A stretch of DNA of 64,000 nucleotides from Staphylococcus saprophyticus subsp. saprophyticus ATCC 15305 = NCTC 7292 (GCF_000010125.1 NC_007350.1:372001-436000), one strand, 5' to 3'; counted from the stretch's first letter, positions 45,805 to 55,027 are shown. Notes: a model not told the origin generated them from the sequence alone. Numbers and translations: made by a program.

Positions 45805-46350
45805 ATGACACACTATTATTTTAAAGAAAACTTTTTCAATGCTTCTAGCTCAGCGATAGAAATTTATAATGATAAAGAAGATGTAGTGTTTACCATCGAA
45901 CTGTTTTATACGTCGGCTGTACAACAAACAATGGCATATTTAGGTAATAACAAGCAGAACTTTGAGATTACAGATGGCCAAGACACCTATCGTGTGTTGC
46001 AAGAGGGTGCGATAAGCGGTGCTATTAAAAAACCTTTTAAGACAGTCTGGACAGTTGAAAAGAATAATCAACCCATAGGCCTATTTCGTTCGAAAATGGG
46101 GCTCAAACCAACTATGTATTTTGAAGGGACTCAAGGAGATATAATAAAATTTCAGTCAGGATTTTTTTCGAGAAGTGTAAAGGTGACAGAGAGTAATCAA
46201 GAAATTATGCAAACAAAATCAGAGCGATTTAAATTTGCTTCCAGGCACGATGTGTATATAGAAACGGAAACATATCATCCGGCTATGTTAATACTATTGT
46301 TCCAAGTGTTTTATGAATTTCAGGAAAAACAACGTAAAAATGCAAACTAG
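45805..46350 (+). CDS. Tubby-like C-terminal (LURP-one/scramblase fold) protein
   Basis: A 181-residue protein with about twelve beta strands and a C-terminal hydrophobic helix. Recurring segments such as IEIYNDKEDVVFTIEL, FEITDGQDTYRVLQEG, KTVWTVEKNNQPIGLFRSK and GDIIKFQSGFFSRSVKVT suggest the tubby C-terminal-like barrel, ending with HPAMLILLFQVFYEFQEKQRK, the buried helix. Function in bacteria is unclear; membrane lipid binding has been proposed for the fold. Family assignment is from pattern only. ATG has AATAGGATG about 8 bases upstream. The unit ends at the hairpin at 46377-46414. Confidence 0.6.
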   Translation: MTHYYFKENFFNASSSAIEIYNDKEDVVFTIELFYTSAVQQTMAYLGNNKQNFEITDGQDTYRVLQEGAISGAIKKPFKTVWTVEKNNQPIGLFRSKMGLKPTMYFEGTQGDIIKFQSGFFSRSVKVTESNQEIMQTKSERFKFASRHDVYIETETYHPAMLILLFQVFYEFQEKQRKNAN

Positions 46351-46376
46351 GTTAACAATAGCATAATACCAGGCTA

Positions 46377-46414
46377 GAACTTGAGATATGGCAAATGTCT
46401 CAAGTTCATTTTTT
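46377..46414 (+). terminator. Terminator, member of the dispersed hairpin family
   Basis: Arms GAACTTGAGA (46377-46386) and TCTCAAGTTC (46398-46407) pair perfectly and are followed by ATTTTTT. Loop TATGGCAAATG contains the CAAATG variant of the family. Confidence 0.8.
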
Positions 46415-46584
46415 AAATTCAATGGAAATCTGTGGATAGTTAGTGTGTAATATATCCATTCTATTTACAGATGTTAAGTTGTGGTAAAATATGAGACACG
46501 TATTGTATGGACTGATATAAAGCATGGATGTCCATAATAATTGATAGATTTGGTATTAAATCATGATTTTATGGAGGTGGCGTG

Positions 46585-48366
46585 ATGAAAGTATTCTTGA
46601 AATTAGGTTGGTTTTTTAAACAACAAAAAACGAGTTATCTCATAGGCTTAGGCACCTTATTGTTAATCGCATTAATTGAAATTGTACCGCCTCAAATCAT
46701 TGGTCGTACAATTGATGAGATGACTTCTAATAGATTAACGCCTCGATTATTAGCCATTTATTTATTCATACTTGTTATTACTGCAATATTAACTTACGTT
46801 CTTAGATATGTATGGAGATTATCTATATTTGGAACAAGTCAAAAATTAGGTAAGATATTAAGGACCTATCTATATAAAAAATATACAGAAATGAGTGCTA
46901 TCTTTTTCCAAAATAGAAGAACAGGTGATCTGATGGCACATGCTACGAATGATATCAGAGCTGTTCAAAATGCTGCAGGTGCAGGTATTTTAATGATTGC
47001 AGATTCATTGATAACTGGTGGCACAGTCATCATCACGATGGCAACAACAGTCAGTTGGAAATTAACGTTGATTGCCATGATTCCACTTCCATTTATGGTA
47101 TTGCTTACCAGCATTTATGGTTCGCTACTAAGTAAAGGATTTAAAAAAGCACAAGCTGCGTTTAGTAAACTAAATGATAAGACGCAAGAGAGTGTGGCAG
47201 GTATCAAAGTAACCAAAACGTTTGGCTATGAACCAAGTGATCAGGCGGATTTTAAGCATTTAAGTGATGATGTTGTTGCGAAAAATTTGAAAGTATCAAA
47301 AATAGATGCACTTTTTGATCCAACGATTACTTTAGTCATAGGTATGAGTTATTTCTTATCGATCGCATTCGGTGCGCAGATGGTTTTTCATAATGATATC
47401 AGCTTGGGGCAGTTAATCACATTTAATACATATCTTGGCATGCTGGTATGGCCTTTACTAGCGCTAGGCCTGTTTTTTAATATTGTCCAAAGAGCTAAAG
47501 CATCATATGAACGTATTGAGGAAATTGGCGAACTACCTAATGATATCGATACTTCATATGTCATTGATGAACGTCCTCAAGGGGATATAAGGTTTAATAT
47601 AAATCAGTTTTATTTCCCGGGTAATGAGGATCAAGGTATTTATGATATTCATTTTACAATTAAAGAAGGTTCTACAGTTGGTATTGTTGGTCGTACAGGT
47701 TCAGGTAAGAGTGCATTAATTAGGTTATTATTACGAGAATTTGATACACAACACGCTCAAGATATTGAATTTGGTGGACATCCCATTCGTGATTACAATG
47801 TTGAGTCATTAAGAGCTCAATTTGGTTATGTGCCACAAGAACATTTTTTATTTTCAACAACCATACGTAATAATATTGCATTTAGTAATGAAACGATTGA
47901 CGATGAGAAAATATTTGAAGCTAGCAAGCTTAGTCACATTCACGATGATATCATGCAATTTTCTAAAGATTACCAAACCGTAGTAGGAGAACGTGGTGTA
48001 TCGTTATCAGGTGGTCAAAAGCAACGTGTTTCTATTGCACGTGCGCTACTCGTTAATCCAGAAATACTCATTTTAGATGATTCATTATCAGCAGTAGATG
48101 CACAAACAGAAGAAGCCATATTAGAAAATTTGGAACGTCTGAGAAGCGGTAAGACCAATATTATAACGGCACATAGAATGAGTGCTGTAAAACACGCCGA
48201 TTTAATTATAGTAATGAATGAAGGCCGTATCATCGAGCGTGGTAATCACGCAACACTGATGAGTAAAAAAGGTTGGTATTACGATACTTACCAGGCTCAA
48301 GCATTACAAGAGCAACTGTCTCGCAACTTGGATAGTCTAACGAAAGGGGATGGTGAAAATGACTGA
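46585..48366 (+). CDS. ABC multidrug exporter subunit with degenerate ATP site (BmrC/YheI type)
   Basis: A 593-residue half transporter with six helices (about residues 10-300) and a C-terminal ATPase. Walker A is GRTGSGKSAL, signature LSGGQKQRVSI, and Walker B ILILDDSLSAVD, where Asp replaces the catalytic Glu. This matches the subunit that carries the degenerate site in heterodimeric exporters such as Bacillus subtilis BmrC-BmrD. It overlaps the partner gene by 8 bases. The ATG at 46585 with TGGAGGT at 6 bases is preferred over GTG 46582. It likely exports hydrophobic drugs or lipids. Confidence 0.9.
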   Translation: MKVFLKLGWFFKQQKTSYLIGLGTLLLIALIEIVPPQIIGRTIDEMTSNRLTPRLLAIYLFILVITAILTYVLRYVWRLSIFGTSQKLGKILRTYLYKKYTEMSAIFFQNRRTGDLMAHATNDIRAVQNAAGAGILMIADSLITGGTVIITMATTVSWKLTLIAMIPLPFMVLLTSIYGSLLSKGFKKAQAAFSKLNDKTQESVAGIKVTKTFGYEPSDQADFKHLSDDVVAKNLKVSKIDALFDPTITLVIGMSYFLSIAFGAQMVFHNDISLGQLITFNTYLGMLVWPLLALGLFFNIVQRAKASYERIEEIGELPNDIDTSYVIDERPQGDIRFNINQFYFPGNEDQGIYDIHFTIKEGSTVGIVGRTGSGKSALIRLLLREFDTQHAQDIEFGGHPIRDYNVESLRAQFGYVPQEHFLFSTTIRNNIAFSNETIDDEKIFEASKLSHIHDDIMQFSKDYQTVVGERGVSLSGGQKQRVSIARALLVNPEILILDDSLSAVDAQTEEAILENLERLRSGKTNIITAHRMSAVKHADLIIVMNEGRIIERGNHATLMSKKGWYYDTYQAQALQEQLSRNLDSLTKGDGEND

Positions 48367-50122
48367 AAATGCTAATCTAACAGCAAAAGATCAAGGTAGC
48401 GCACTCATTAGGTTATTTAAATACACCTTACCCTATAAATGGATTATTGTTTTGGCATTTATTACGCTCATATTATCAACGATTGCTAGTATGATGACAC
48501 CTTATATGGTGAAAATTTTCATCGATGATTATTTGACACCACGCCATTTTCCTAAAGAGACAATGGTATGGTTGATTGTTATTTTTATTAGCATACAGTT
48601 GATTGGCGCTATCACCCTTTACTTTAGCCAATATTTATTTCAATATTTAGCATTTAAAGTAATTCAACAATTAAGGATTGATGCATTTAATAAGCTGGGT
48701 AAATTAGGTATGAGATACTTTGATAAAGTACCTGGTGGTAGCATTGTTTCTCGACTTACAAATGATACAGAAACGATTGTTGATATGATTGTAGGTGTTT
48801 TTTCCACCTTTATAATGGCATTCTTTATGATGATTTCAAGTTACATCATGATGTTTGTGTTAGATGTCAAATTAGCTTTAATTGCGCTCATTTTTTTACC
48901 TATCATAATGATAATATTAGCAAGTTATAGAAAGTATTCTGCTTTTTTATTTTCAAAGTCAAGACAACGGTTATCTGATTTAAATTCGAAGTTAGCGGAA
49001 TCTATAGAAGGCATGAAAATTATCCAAGCCTTTAATCAAGAACGCCGATTAAATAAAGAATTTAATAAGATTAATGATGAACATTATCAATATATGTTAA
49101 AAACTGTTAAATTAGATAGTCTTTTACTTCGCCCTGCAATCAGTTCTATTTCAATTTTTGCGGTTGTAATGATTCTTGGATACTTTGGAGTAATCAGCTT
49201 TACTACTGGCATCACTGCAGGTGTGGTGTTTGCTTTTGTACAATATATGGAACGTTTTTTTGAACCTATCAATCAAGTAAGTCAAAATTTAAATATACTG
49301 CAACAAGCGCTGGTTTCAGCAAGTAGAGTGTTTGCACTCATCAATGATGATACGTATGAACCACAACAAGAAGCAAACAATGACAATGCTATTGAGACCG
49401 GTGAAATCGAGTTCGACAATGTGAGCTTTAGTTATGACGGAGAAACAGACGTGTTAAAAAACATTAGTTTGACCGCGAAACCAGGAGAAATGATTGCGCT
49501 TGTCGGTCATACAGGTTCTGGTAAAAGTTCTATCATCAATCTCTTCATGCGTTTCTATGAATTCAATCGCGGTGATATTAAAATAGACGGCAATTCAATT
49601 AAAAAGATACCAAAAACAGAATTGAAAGAAAAAATTGGCTTGGTTTTACAAGATGCCTTTATGTTCTATGGCACGATAGCTTCAAATATTAAACTTTATC
49701 ATCCTTCAATGACATTTGAACAAGTGAAAGCAGCAGCAGAGTTTGTTCATGCAAATCATTTTATTGAAAAACTGCCAAATCAATATCAACATAAAGTGAT
49801 TGAGAAAGGTAGCGCATTTTCAAGTGGTGAAAGACAGTTGATTGCTTTTGCAAGAACGATTGCAACAAATCCTAAAATCCTAATTTTAGATGAAGCCACA
49901 GCGAATATAGATTCAGAAACAGAGGAACAAATCCAACAATCTTTGAATAAAATGAGAAAAGGCCGTACGACATTAGCGATTGCCCACCGATTATCTACAA
50001 TTCAAGATGCTGATCAAATATTTGTATTAAATAAAGGGGAAATTGTTGAACGTGGTACGCATGCACAATTGATAGCACAAAAAGGTATTTATCATAATAT
50101 GTATTTATTACAGAATGGATAA
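48359..50122 (+). CDS. ABC multidrug exporter subunit with catalytic ATP site (BmrD/YheH type)
   Basis: A 587-residue half transporter, the partner of the gene before it. Six helices lie in residues 25-310, followed by the ATPase with Walker A GHTGSGKSSI, Walker B ILILDEATANID with catalytic Glu, and a divergent signature FSSGERQ in place of LSGGQ. In heterodimeric exporters the divergent signature of one subunit faces the weak Walker B of the other, so one of the two sites is inactive; that pattern is exactly seen here. The ATG at 48359 with GAAAGGGGA is preferred over 48350. The two genes are translationally coupled. Confidence 0.9.
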   Translation: MTENANLTAKDQGSALIRLFKYTLPYKWIIVLAFITLILSTIASMMTPYMVKIFIDDYLTPRHFPKETMVWLIVIFISIQLIGAITLYFSQYLFQYLAFKVIQQLRIDAFNKLGKLGMRYFDKVPGGSIVSRLTNDTETIVDMIVGVFSTFIMAFFMMISSYIMMFVLDVKLALIALIFLPIIMIILASYRKYSAFLFSKSRQRLSDLNSKLAESIEGMKIIQAFNQERRLNKEFNKINDEHYQYMLKTVKLDSLLLRPAISSISIFAVVMILGYFGVISFTTGITAGVVFAFVQYMERFFEPINQVSQNLNILQQALVSASRVFALINDDTYEPQQEANNDNAIETGEIEFDNVSFSYDGETDVLKNISLTAKPGEMIALVGHTGSGKSSIINLFMRFYEFNRGDIKIDGNSIKKIPKTELKEKIGLVLQDAFMFYGTIASNIKLYHPSMTFEQVKAAAEFVHANHFIEKLPNQYQHKVIEKGSAFSSGERQLIAFARTIATNPKILILDEATANIDSETEEQIQQSLNKMRKGRTTLAIAHRLSTIQDADQIFVLNKGEIVERGTHAQLIAQKGIYHNMYLLQNG

Positions 50123-50152
50123 AACTGTTATCATAATTAATTTAAATATAAG

Positions 50153-50199
50153 TATAGGCATAGGATGACGAGTGTGAAACTCGATGTCCTATGCCTATA
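50153..50199. terminator. Hairpin between the ABC operon and the small GNAT gene
   Basis: Arms TATAGGCATAGGA (50153-50165) and TCCTATGCCTATA (50187-50199) pair perfectly around an inner CGAGT/ACTCG stem. It lies between convergent genes, without a long U tract. Confidence 0.7.
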
Positions 50200-50219
50200 T
50201 TAATAGGTCCAATGTTTGA

Positions 50220-50498
50220 TTAACCGACATACACATCTTGATATTCATCATGTTTTTCAATAACGCTTTTAGCAAATGGACATGTAGCAGATACTTTTAA
50301 ATTATTGTCACGTGCGTAATCAACAACAGCTTTAACTAACTGAGAACCAATACCTTGGCCACCCATTTCTTCTGGTACACCAGTGTGGTCAATATCGATT
50401 TGATTATCATTTTGTTGGTTAAAAGTAATTTGAGCTTGTGGATTATTTTCGTCATCACCAATGTAAAATTTGTTTGTACCTTGTTTAATTTCAGCCAT
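50220..50498 (-). CDS. Small YjdJ-type GNAT acetyltransferase
   Basis: A 92-residue minimal GNAT protein (COG2388, YjdJ family). TGVPEEMGGQGIGSQLVKAVVDYARDNNLKVSATCPFAK from about residue 41 is the acetyl-CoA loop plus the C-terminal SATCPFA segment diagnostic of the group. The start at 50498 with AAGGAG about 8 bases upstream is preferred over 50540. These short enzymes consist of only the core half of a GNAT fold; substrates are not known. Confidence 0.85.
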   Translation of the reverse strand: MAEIKQGTNKFYIGDDENNPQAQITFNQQNDNQIDIDHTGVPEEMGGQGIGSQLVKAVVDYARDNNLKVSATCPFAKSVIEKHDEYQDVYVG

Positions 50499-50611
50499 AA
50501 TATCGCTCCTTAATTTTTGTCTATAGTTATTAAATATCACATTTTAGCGACTATTAAACAATTTGTGATTGAATGAAATGAGAAGAAATGTAATAGATTG
50601 AGTTAAAAGCA

Positions 50612-50640
50612 TTGAAATATTGCAAAAATAAGTTTATAGT
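50612..50640 (+). promoter_or_regulatory. Promoter of the zinc-binding lipoprotein gene
   Basis: TTGAAA (50612-50617), a 17-base spacer and TATAGT (50635-50640), with expected transcription start near 50647, inside the Zur-like palindrome at 50646-50658. Confidence 0.6.
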
Positions 50641-50645
50641 TTTAA

Positions 50646-50658
50646 CGAAATAATTTCG
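50646..50658. promoter_or_regulatory. Zur-like operator
   Basis: CGAAATAATTTCG is a 6-1-6 perfect palindrome with the geometry of Zur boxes (CGTAATNATTACG), differing by a symmetrical A/T change in each arm. It covers the predicted transcription start of the zinc lipoprotein gene. Whether Zur or another Fur-family repressor binds is an inference. Confidence 0.5.
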
Positions 50659-50675
50659 ATTTGGAGGGGCGTTTT

Positions 50676-51671
50676 TTGAAGAAAAGTATAATAATCATGC
50701 TGACATGTGTAATGATGATTACATTAAGTGCGTGTGGTAACATCAATAAAAGTGAGAAAAAAGACGTCAGTACAAATAATAAACTTAAAATATATACAAT
50801 AGCTTTTGCTTTTCAAAGTTTTACGGAGCAAATTGGTGGCAAATATGTAGATGTTGAATCAATTTATCCGCCTGGCGCAGATATGCATTCTTTTGAGCCA
50901 ACACAAAAAGAAATGGTGAATATTGCTAAGAGCGATTTATTTATTTATTCTAATCAAGATATGGATCCTGTCGCTAAAAAAATTGCGGGCTCAATCAATA
51001 ATGAGCATCTAAAATTACCTGTAGCAGCGAATTTAAAGCAAGCTGATTTATTATCAAATCATGAACATGAACATGACCATGAGCACGAAGGACACGAAGC
51101 GCATGAAGAACACGATGAACATGAAGGGCATGATCACGAAGAGGGTAGCAAAGATCCACATATTTGGCTAGACCCAGTTCTAAACAAAAAGATGGTGAAA
51201 GCGATTAAGGATGACTTAGTGAAAAAAGATTCACGCCATAAAGCATATTATGAAAAACGTTATAAACAACTTATTGCTGATTTGGATGATATTAATCATG
51301 AAATGAAAGATATTACTTCAAATCCTAAACGAGATACAGTAGTGATTTCGCATGATTCTATTGGTTATTTAGCCAATCGTTATGGATTTAAGCAAGAAGG
51401 TGTCAGTGGTATGAATAATGAAGAACCTAGTCAAAGGGATTTAATGGCTATTGTTAAGCGCATTGATGATACAAAACAACCGTATGTGCTTTATGAACAA
51501 AACATCTCTTCTAAAGTAACAGATGTTATTCAGAAAGAATCTAACACAACACCGCTTAGCTTTCACAATATGGCTACACTATCTAAAAAAGAAATGAATG
51601 ATAAAGATATAACCTATCAATCACTTATGAAAGAAAATATTAAATCATTGGATAAAGCATTAAATCATTAA
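50676..51671 (+). CDS. Zinc-binding lipoprotein (ZnuA/AdcA type solute-binding protein)
   Basis: A 331-residue cluster A-I metal-binding lipoprotein. The signal peptide ends at LSAC with lipidated Cys20. Metal ligand segments are ADMHSFEPT (His), DPHIWLDP (His), ISHDSIGYL (His) and the YEQNISSK region (Glu). A His/Glu/Asp-rich loop (about residues 128-155, repeated HEHE and HDHEHEGH) is typical of zinc rather than manganese proteins. The start is TTG at 50676 with GGAGGGG 6 bases upstream. No permease or ATPase gene is adjacent, so it must pair with a transporter encoded elsewhere. Confidence 0.87.
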   Translation: MKKSIIIMLTCVMMITLSACGNINKSEKKDVSTNNKLKIYTIAFAFQSFTEQIGGKYVDVESIYPPGADMHSFEPTQKEMVNIAKSDLFIYSNQDMDPVAKKIAGSINNEHLKLPVAANLKQADLLSNHEHEHDHEHEGHEAHEEHDEHEGHDHEEGSKDPHIWLDPVLNKKMVKAIKDDLVKKDSRHKAYYEKRYKQLIADLDDINHEMKDITSNPKRDTVVISHDSIGYLANRYGFKQEGVSGMNNEEPSQRDLMAIVKRIDDTKQPYVLYEQNISSKVTDVIQKESNTTPLSFHNMATLSKKEMNDKDITYQSLMKENIKSLDKALNH

Positions 51672-51675
51672 TTAG

Positions 51676-51735
51676 AAAAAGGTGCGCATAACCATTTATG
51701 AACTGTCATAAATAAGCTATGTGCACCTTTTTTAT
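51676..51735 (+). terminator. Terminator after the zinc lipoprotein gene
   Basis: Outer arms AAAAAGGTGCGCATA (51676-51690) and TATGTGCACCTTTTT (51718-51732) plus an inner ATTTATG/CATAAAT stem, followed by a T run. Confidence 0.83.
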
Positions 51736-51823
51736 TTTGAGCACTTTTCCGTCAGTATCAATCTAATGAACTTATATTATAAAAATAATAGTCGGTATTA
51801 ACAAAAGACATGGTCTAAGTTAG

Positions 51824-53248
51824 TTAATCATATCTAATATAAGAAACAGTTGTATTATAATACTCTTCTAAGCCATGAATACCATCAGCGCCACCTAAGC
51901 CAGATTCTCTCCAGCCAGCATGAAAACCATTAACGACTTCTTCGGCTTCACAATTGGCATAAACTTCACCAAATTTAAGTTTTTCAGTAGCTAACATAAT
52001 TTCTTTTAAGTTTTCAGAAAAGATATATGATGATAAGCCTGCATTCGTATCATTGGCTTGGTTAAGCGCATGTTCAAATTCAGAATATGTCACAATTGGT
52101 AAAACAGGACCGAATATTTCTTCTTTGAACGCACTGTCTTCGAGATTGATATGATCTAAAATAGTAGGAGCATAAAAGAAACCAGAACGCTTAATTTTAT
52201 GACCACCAGTGATTAATTGAGCACCATTTTTTACAGCATTTTGTACTTTGTCATCTATACTGTCAAGTTGTTGTTGATTAATAATGGCACCATAATCTGT
52301 AGATTCATCAAACGGATCGCCGACTGTTAATTGTTCCATTTGAGCTTTCAATTTGTCGATAAATGTATCGTGAATATCTTGGTGGACAAAAATACGCTCA
52401 GGACAAGTGCAAACTTGACCAGCATTATTTATTCTTGCTGTAACAATATAATTAACGGCTTTATCTAAGTCAGCATTTGATGTAACGATAACTGGCGCGT
52501 TACCTCCAAGCTCTAAGTTCACTTTTTTGACTGTAGAGGCACTTTCAGCATAGACAGACTTACCAGCGCGCATACTACCGGTTAATGAAATGAGTTGGAT
52601 ATCAGGATGTTGTGCTAGTTGCGTTCCTACAGTTTCGCCTGTACCTGGTAATATTTGTACTAGGCCAGCAGGTATCGTTGAGGCACGTAGTAATTCTGCG
52701 ATTTTTAATGTAATTAAAGAAGTTGCTTCACTTGGTTTAATGACAACAGAGCAACCAGTAATAACAGCAGGAATCACTTTTCTCATCAAGACCATAATTG
52801 GCGCATTCCAAGGTACAATGCCTGCAGTTACACCAATCGGTTTTTTCGTTAGTAAAATGGTTTCATTTTCACGACTATTTTTTAAAACTTCTCCTTTATT
52901 ATTCATACTCAATCCAGTCATATAGTCAATGAATTGAATAGCTTTATCAATTTCACCTTTTGCTGAAGCTAAGGTTTTACCTTGCTCTTTAACATAAAGT
53001 TCAGCTAATGTATCTTTGTTTTGTTCTAATAATGGAATGAGCAATTTAACATGATCAGCGCGTGTAGGCTCTGGTGTTTTTTCCCATTCTAATTGAGCTT
53101 GTTTGGATTTTTCTACAGCATCATTGACTTCGGCTTCCGTTGCAAATGTAATCGTATCTATTTTTTCTCCTGTTGCAGGGTTGATAACATCCATTGTGTC
53201 AGTAGATTTACTTGCTATAAATTCATTGTTTATAAATAATTGATTCAA
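51824..53248 (-). CDS. NAD-dependent aldehyde dehydrogenase, lactaldehyde/glycolaldehyde type
   Basis: A 474-residue aldehyde dehydrogenase closest in pattern to AldA. IVPWNAPIM near residue 142, KPSEATSL near 170 and ISLTGSMRAGKSV near 220 form the NAD site, LELGGNAPVIV near 246 carries the catalytic Glu, and NAGQVCTCPERIFVH near 276 the nucleophile Cys. The start is TTG at 53248 with GAGGTG about 7 bases upstream. It is divergent from mhqR across 240 bases that include the mhqR promoter; whether MhqR controls it is unknown. Confidence 0.85.
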   Translation of the reverse strand: MNQLFINNEFIASKSTDTMDVINPATGEKIDTITFATEAEVNDAVEKSKQAQLEWEKTPEPTRADHVKLLIPLLEQNKDTLAELYVKEQGKTLASAKGEIDKAIQFIDYMTGLSMNNKGEVLKNSRENETILLTKKPIGVTAGIVPWNAPIMVLMRKVIPAVITGCSVVIKPSEATSLITLKIAELLRASTIPAGLVQILPGTGETVGTQLAQHPDIQLISLTGSMRAGKSVYAESASTVKKVNLELGGNAPVIVTSNADLDKAVNYIVTARINNAGQVCTCPERIFVHQDIHDTFIDKLKAQMEQLTVGDPFDESTDYGAIINQQQLDSIDDKVQNAVKNGAQLITGGHKIKRSGFFYAPTILDHINLEDSAFKEEIFGPVLPIVTYSEFEHALNQANDTNAGLSSYIFSENLKEIMLATEKLKFGEVYANCEAEEVVNGFHAGWRESGLGGADGIHGLEEYYNTTVSYIRYD

Positions 53249-53417
53249 TTGTGCACCTCACAATATATACATACCACTTAAGTAATGATGAAAAACCGAA
53301 CGCTTGATTTTCATTGAAACGTACATTCAATATATTATTTTATATGTCTTACTGAAAGTGCTTAAAACGGACTAATGCTAAATTTATAGTGGGTGATATA
53401 TTTTTTATACTTGTATG

Positions 53418-53446
53418 TTGACAGAAAGTGAATAGCGCATTATAAT
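53418..53446 (+). promoter_or_regulatory. Consensus sigma-A promoter of mhqR
   Basis: TTGACA (53418-53423), 17-base spacer, TATAAT (53441-53446): perfect hexamers and spacing. The MhqR operator starts one base after the -10, so repression would be by blocking polymerase at a strong promoter. Confidence 0.9.
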
Positions 53447-53466
53447 TTATCTCGAATTCGAAATAA
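53447..53466. promoter_or_regulatory. MhqR operator 1
   Basis: TTATCTCGAATTCGAAATAA is a palindrome with one mismatch and matches the described MhqR box (ATCTCGAATTCGAGAT) at nearly all positions. It sits directly downstream of the -10 of the mhqR promoter. Confidence 0.85.
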
Positions 53467-53488
53467 ATTTAGGGAGTAGGTGAAAAAA

Positions 53489-53920
53489 GTGGATCGTACA
53501 CAAATATCTTTAAATACATTTGTTGGTTTAAATAGAACCTTAGATCATCTAATGAAAATCGTTAAAACAGATGTGCAACGTTATGGATTAAATGTAACAG
53601 AATTTGCTGTAATGGAGTTGCTTTACAATAAAGGTGACCAACCCATTCAACGCATCGGTAATCGTGTATTAATAGCAAGTAGTAGCATTACGTATGTCGT
53701 AGATAAATTAGAAGAAAAAGGCTGTGTAGTTAGACAACGCAATGAGAAAGATAAGCGTGTGACGAATGCATCTTTAACCGATAAGGGACGTAGTATGATG
53801 GATGAAATATTCCCAGATCATGCATCAACATTAGAATCTACTTTTTCAGTACTAACAGATGAAGAAATAACGGTATTACAAACAACTTTAAAAAAATTAA
53901 GTGCTCAACCGATTGAATAA
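53489..53920 (+). CDS. mhqR: MarR family quinone-responsive repressor MhqR
   Basis: A 143-residue MarR winged-helix repressor. [43 protein letters not shown], about residues 39-80, is the helix-turn-helix and [14 protein letters not shown] the wing. It lacks an obvious conserved N-terminal redox Cys, as expected for MhqR, which responds to quinones and antimicrobial compounds. I use GTG 53489, which matches the start of Staphylococcus aureus MhqR (MDRT), rather than GTG 53480. It heads the cluster mhqR-mhqE-mhqE2-mhqD and is autoregulated through the operator at 53447. Confidence 0.9.
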   Translation: MDRTQISLNTFVGLNRTLDHLMKIVKTDVQRYGLNVTEFAVMELLYNKGDQPIQRIGNRVLIASSSITYVVDKLEEKGCVVRQRNEKDKRVTNASLTDKGRSMMDEIFPDHASTLESTFSVLTDEEITVLQTTLKKLSAQPIE

Positions 53921-53947
53921 AAGGGCACTTAAAATTTTTATCAAAAA

Positions 53948-53967
53948 TTACTTCGAAATCGAGATAA
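53948..53967. promoter_or_regulatory. MhqR operator 2
   Basis: TTACTTCGAAATCGAGATAA differs from the ideal 20-base MhqR palindrome at three positions. It lies between mhqR and mhqE, 22 bases before the mhqE start and overlapping the leader, suggesting separate control of the enzyme genes. Confidence 0.78.
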
Positions 53968-53989
53968 TTATAAGGGAGAGGCGTTTATT

Positions 53990-54946
53990 ATGACAAATAA
54001 CCAATTATTAGGTATTCATCATGTCACAGCAATGACAGATGATGCGGAAAGAAACTATCAATTTTTCACAGAAGTATTAGGTATGAGACTCGTTAAGAAA
54101 ACAGTAAATCAAGATGATATTTATACGTATCATACATTTTTTGCGGATGACGAAGGCTCACCTGGAACGGATATGACATTCTTTGATTTTCCTAATATTC
54201 CTAAAGGGTCAGCAGGTACAAATTCAATTACACGTCCTTCATTTAGAGTGCCTAACGATGAAGCGTTGGAATATTATGAGCAACGATTTGACGAATTTAA
54301 TATTAAACATGAGGGTATACAATCACTCTTTGGTACAAAGGTATTACCGTTTGAAGAGGTAGATGGTCAAAGTTACCAACTGGTGTCTGATGAGCATAAT
54401 AAAGGTGTGGCACCAGGTAAACCATGGAAAAATGGTCCAGTACCAATGGATAAAGCAATCTATGGTCTAGGTCCTATCGAAATTACCGTGAGTTATTTTG
54501 AGGATTTTATGAAAATACTTGAAGATGTATTTGGCATGACAGTCTTAACTAAAGAAGACGGAGTAGTCATTTTAGAAGTCGGTGAAGGGGGTAATGGGGG
54601 GCAAGTTATCTTAAGGAAAGATACAGATGGACCTGAAGCAAGACAAGGTTATGGTGAGGTGCATCATGTATCATTTAGACTAAAAGATCATGCAGCAATC
54701 GTACAATGGTTAGAAAAATATCAAACATTAGGTATCGGTAATTCTGGTTTAGTAGATCGATTTTATTTTGAAGCGTTATATGCACGAATAGGACATATAT
54801 TAATTGAAGTTTCTACAGATGGACCTGGATTTATGGGTGATGAGCCTTATGAAACATTGGGTGAAAGTCTAGCTTTACCACCATTTCTAGAACCACAAAG
54901 AGCCTATATTGAATCAGAAATACGTCCGTTTGATACAAGCAGATAA
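53990..54946 (+). CDS. mhqE: Ring-cleaving dioxygenase MhqE (VOC family)
   Basis: A 318-residue two-domain vicinal-oxygen-chelate dioxygenase of the MhqO/MhqE group that opens hydroquinone or catechol rings. GIHHVTAMTDDAERNYQFFTEVLGMRLVKKTVNQDD opens domain 1 and EVHHVSFRLKDHAAI near residue 222 opens the metal site of domain 2, with a C-terminal ILIEVSTDGPGFMGDEP where Glu is the third metal ligand. AGGGAGAGG is 10 bases before the ATG. It is followed by a paralogue. Confidence 0.87.
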   Translation: MTNNQLLGIHHVTAMTDDAERNYQFFTEVLGMRLVKKTVNQDDIYTYHTFFADDEGSPGTDMTFFDFPNIPKGSAGTNSITRPSFRVPNDEALEYYEQRFDEFNIKHEGIQSLFGTKVLPFEEVDGQSYQLVSDEHNKGVAPGKPWKNGPVPMDKAIYGLGPIEITVSYFEDFMKILEDVFGMTVLTKEDGVVILEVGEGGNGGQVILRKDTDGPEARQGYGEVHHVSFRLKDHAAIVQWLEKYQTLGIGNSGLVDRFYFEALYARIGHILIEVSTDGPGFMGDEPYETLGESLALPPFLEPQRAYIESEIRPFDTSR

Positions 54947-55027
54947 AAGGACTTTTGGTTAGAGTAAACCACCATAGCATAAGATATAAAGGGAAATTTA
55001 AATTCAAATATTTAAGGAGGTAATTTT

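Noticed and set aside
53396..53410. ATATA-N5-TATAC upstream of the mhqR promoter
   Set aside because: It differs from the QsrR pattern at a fixed position and lies in AT-rich DNA; a real site is possible but not supported.
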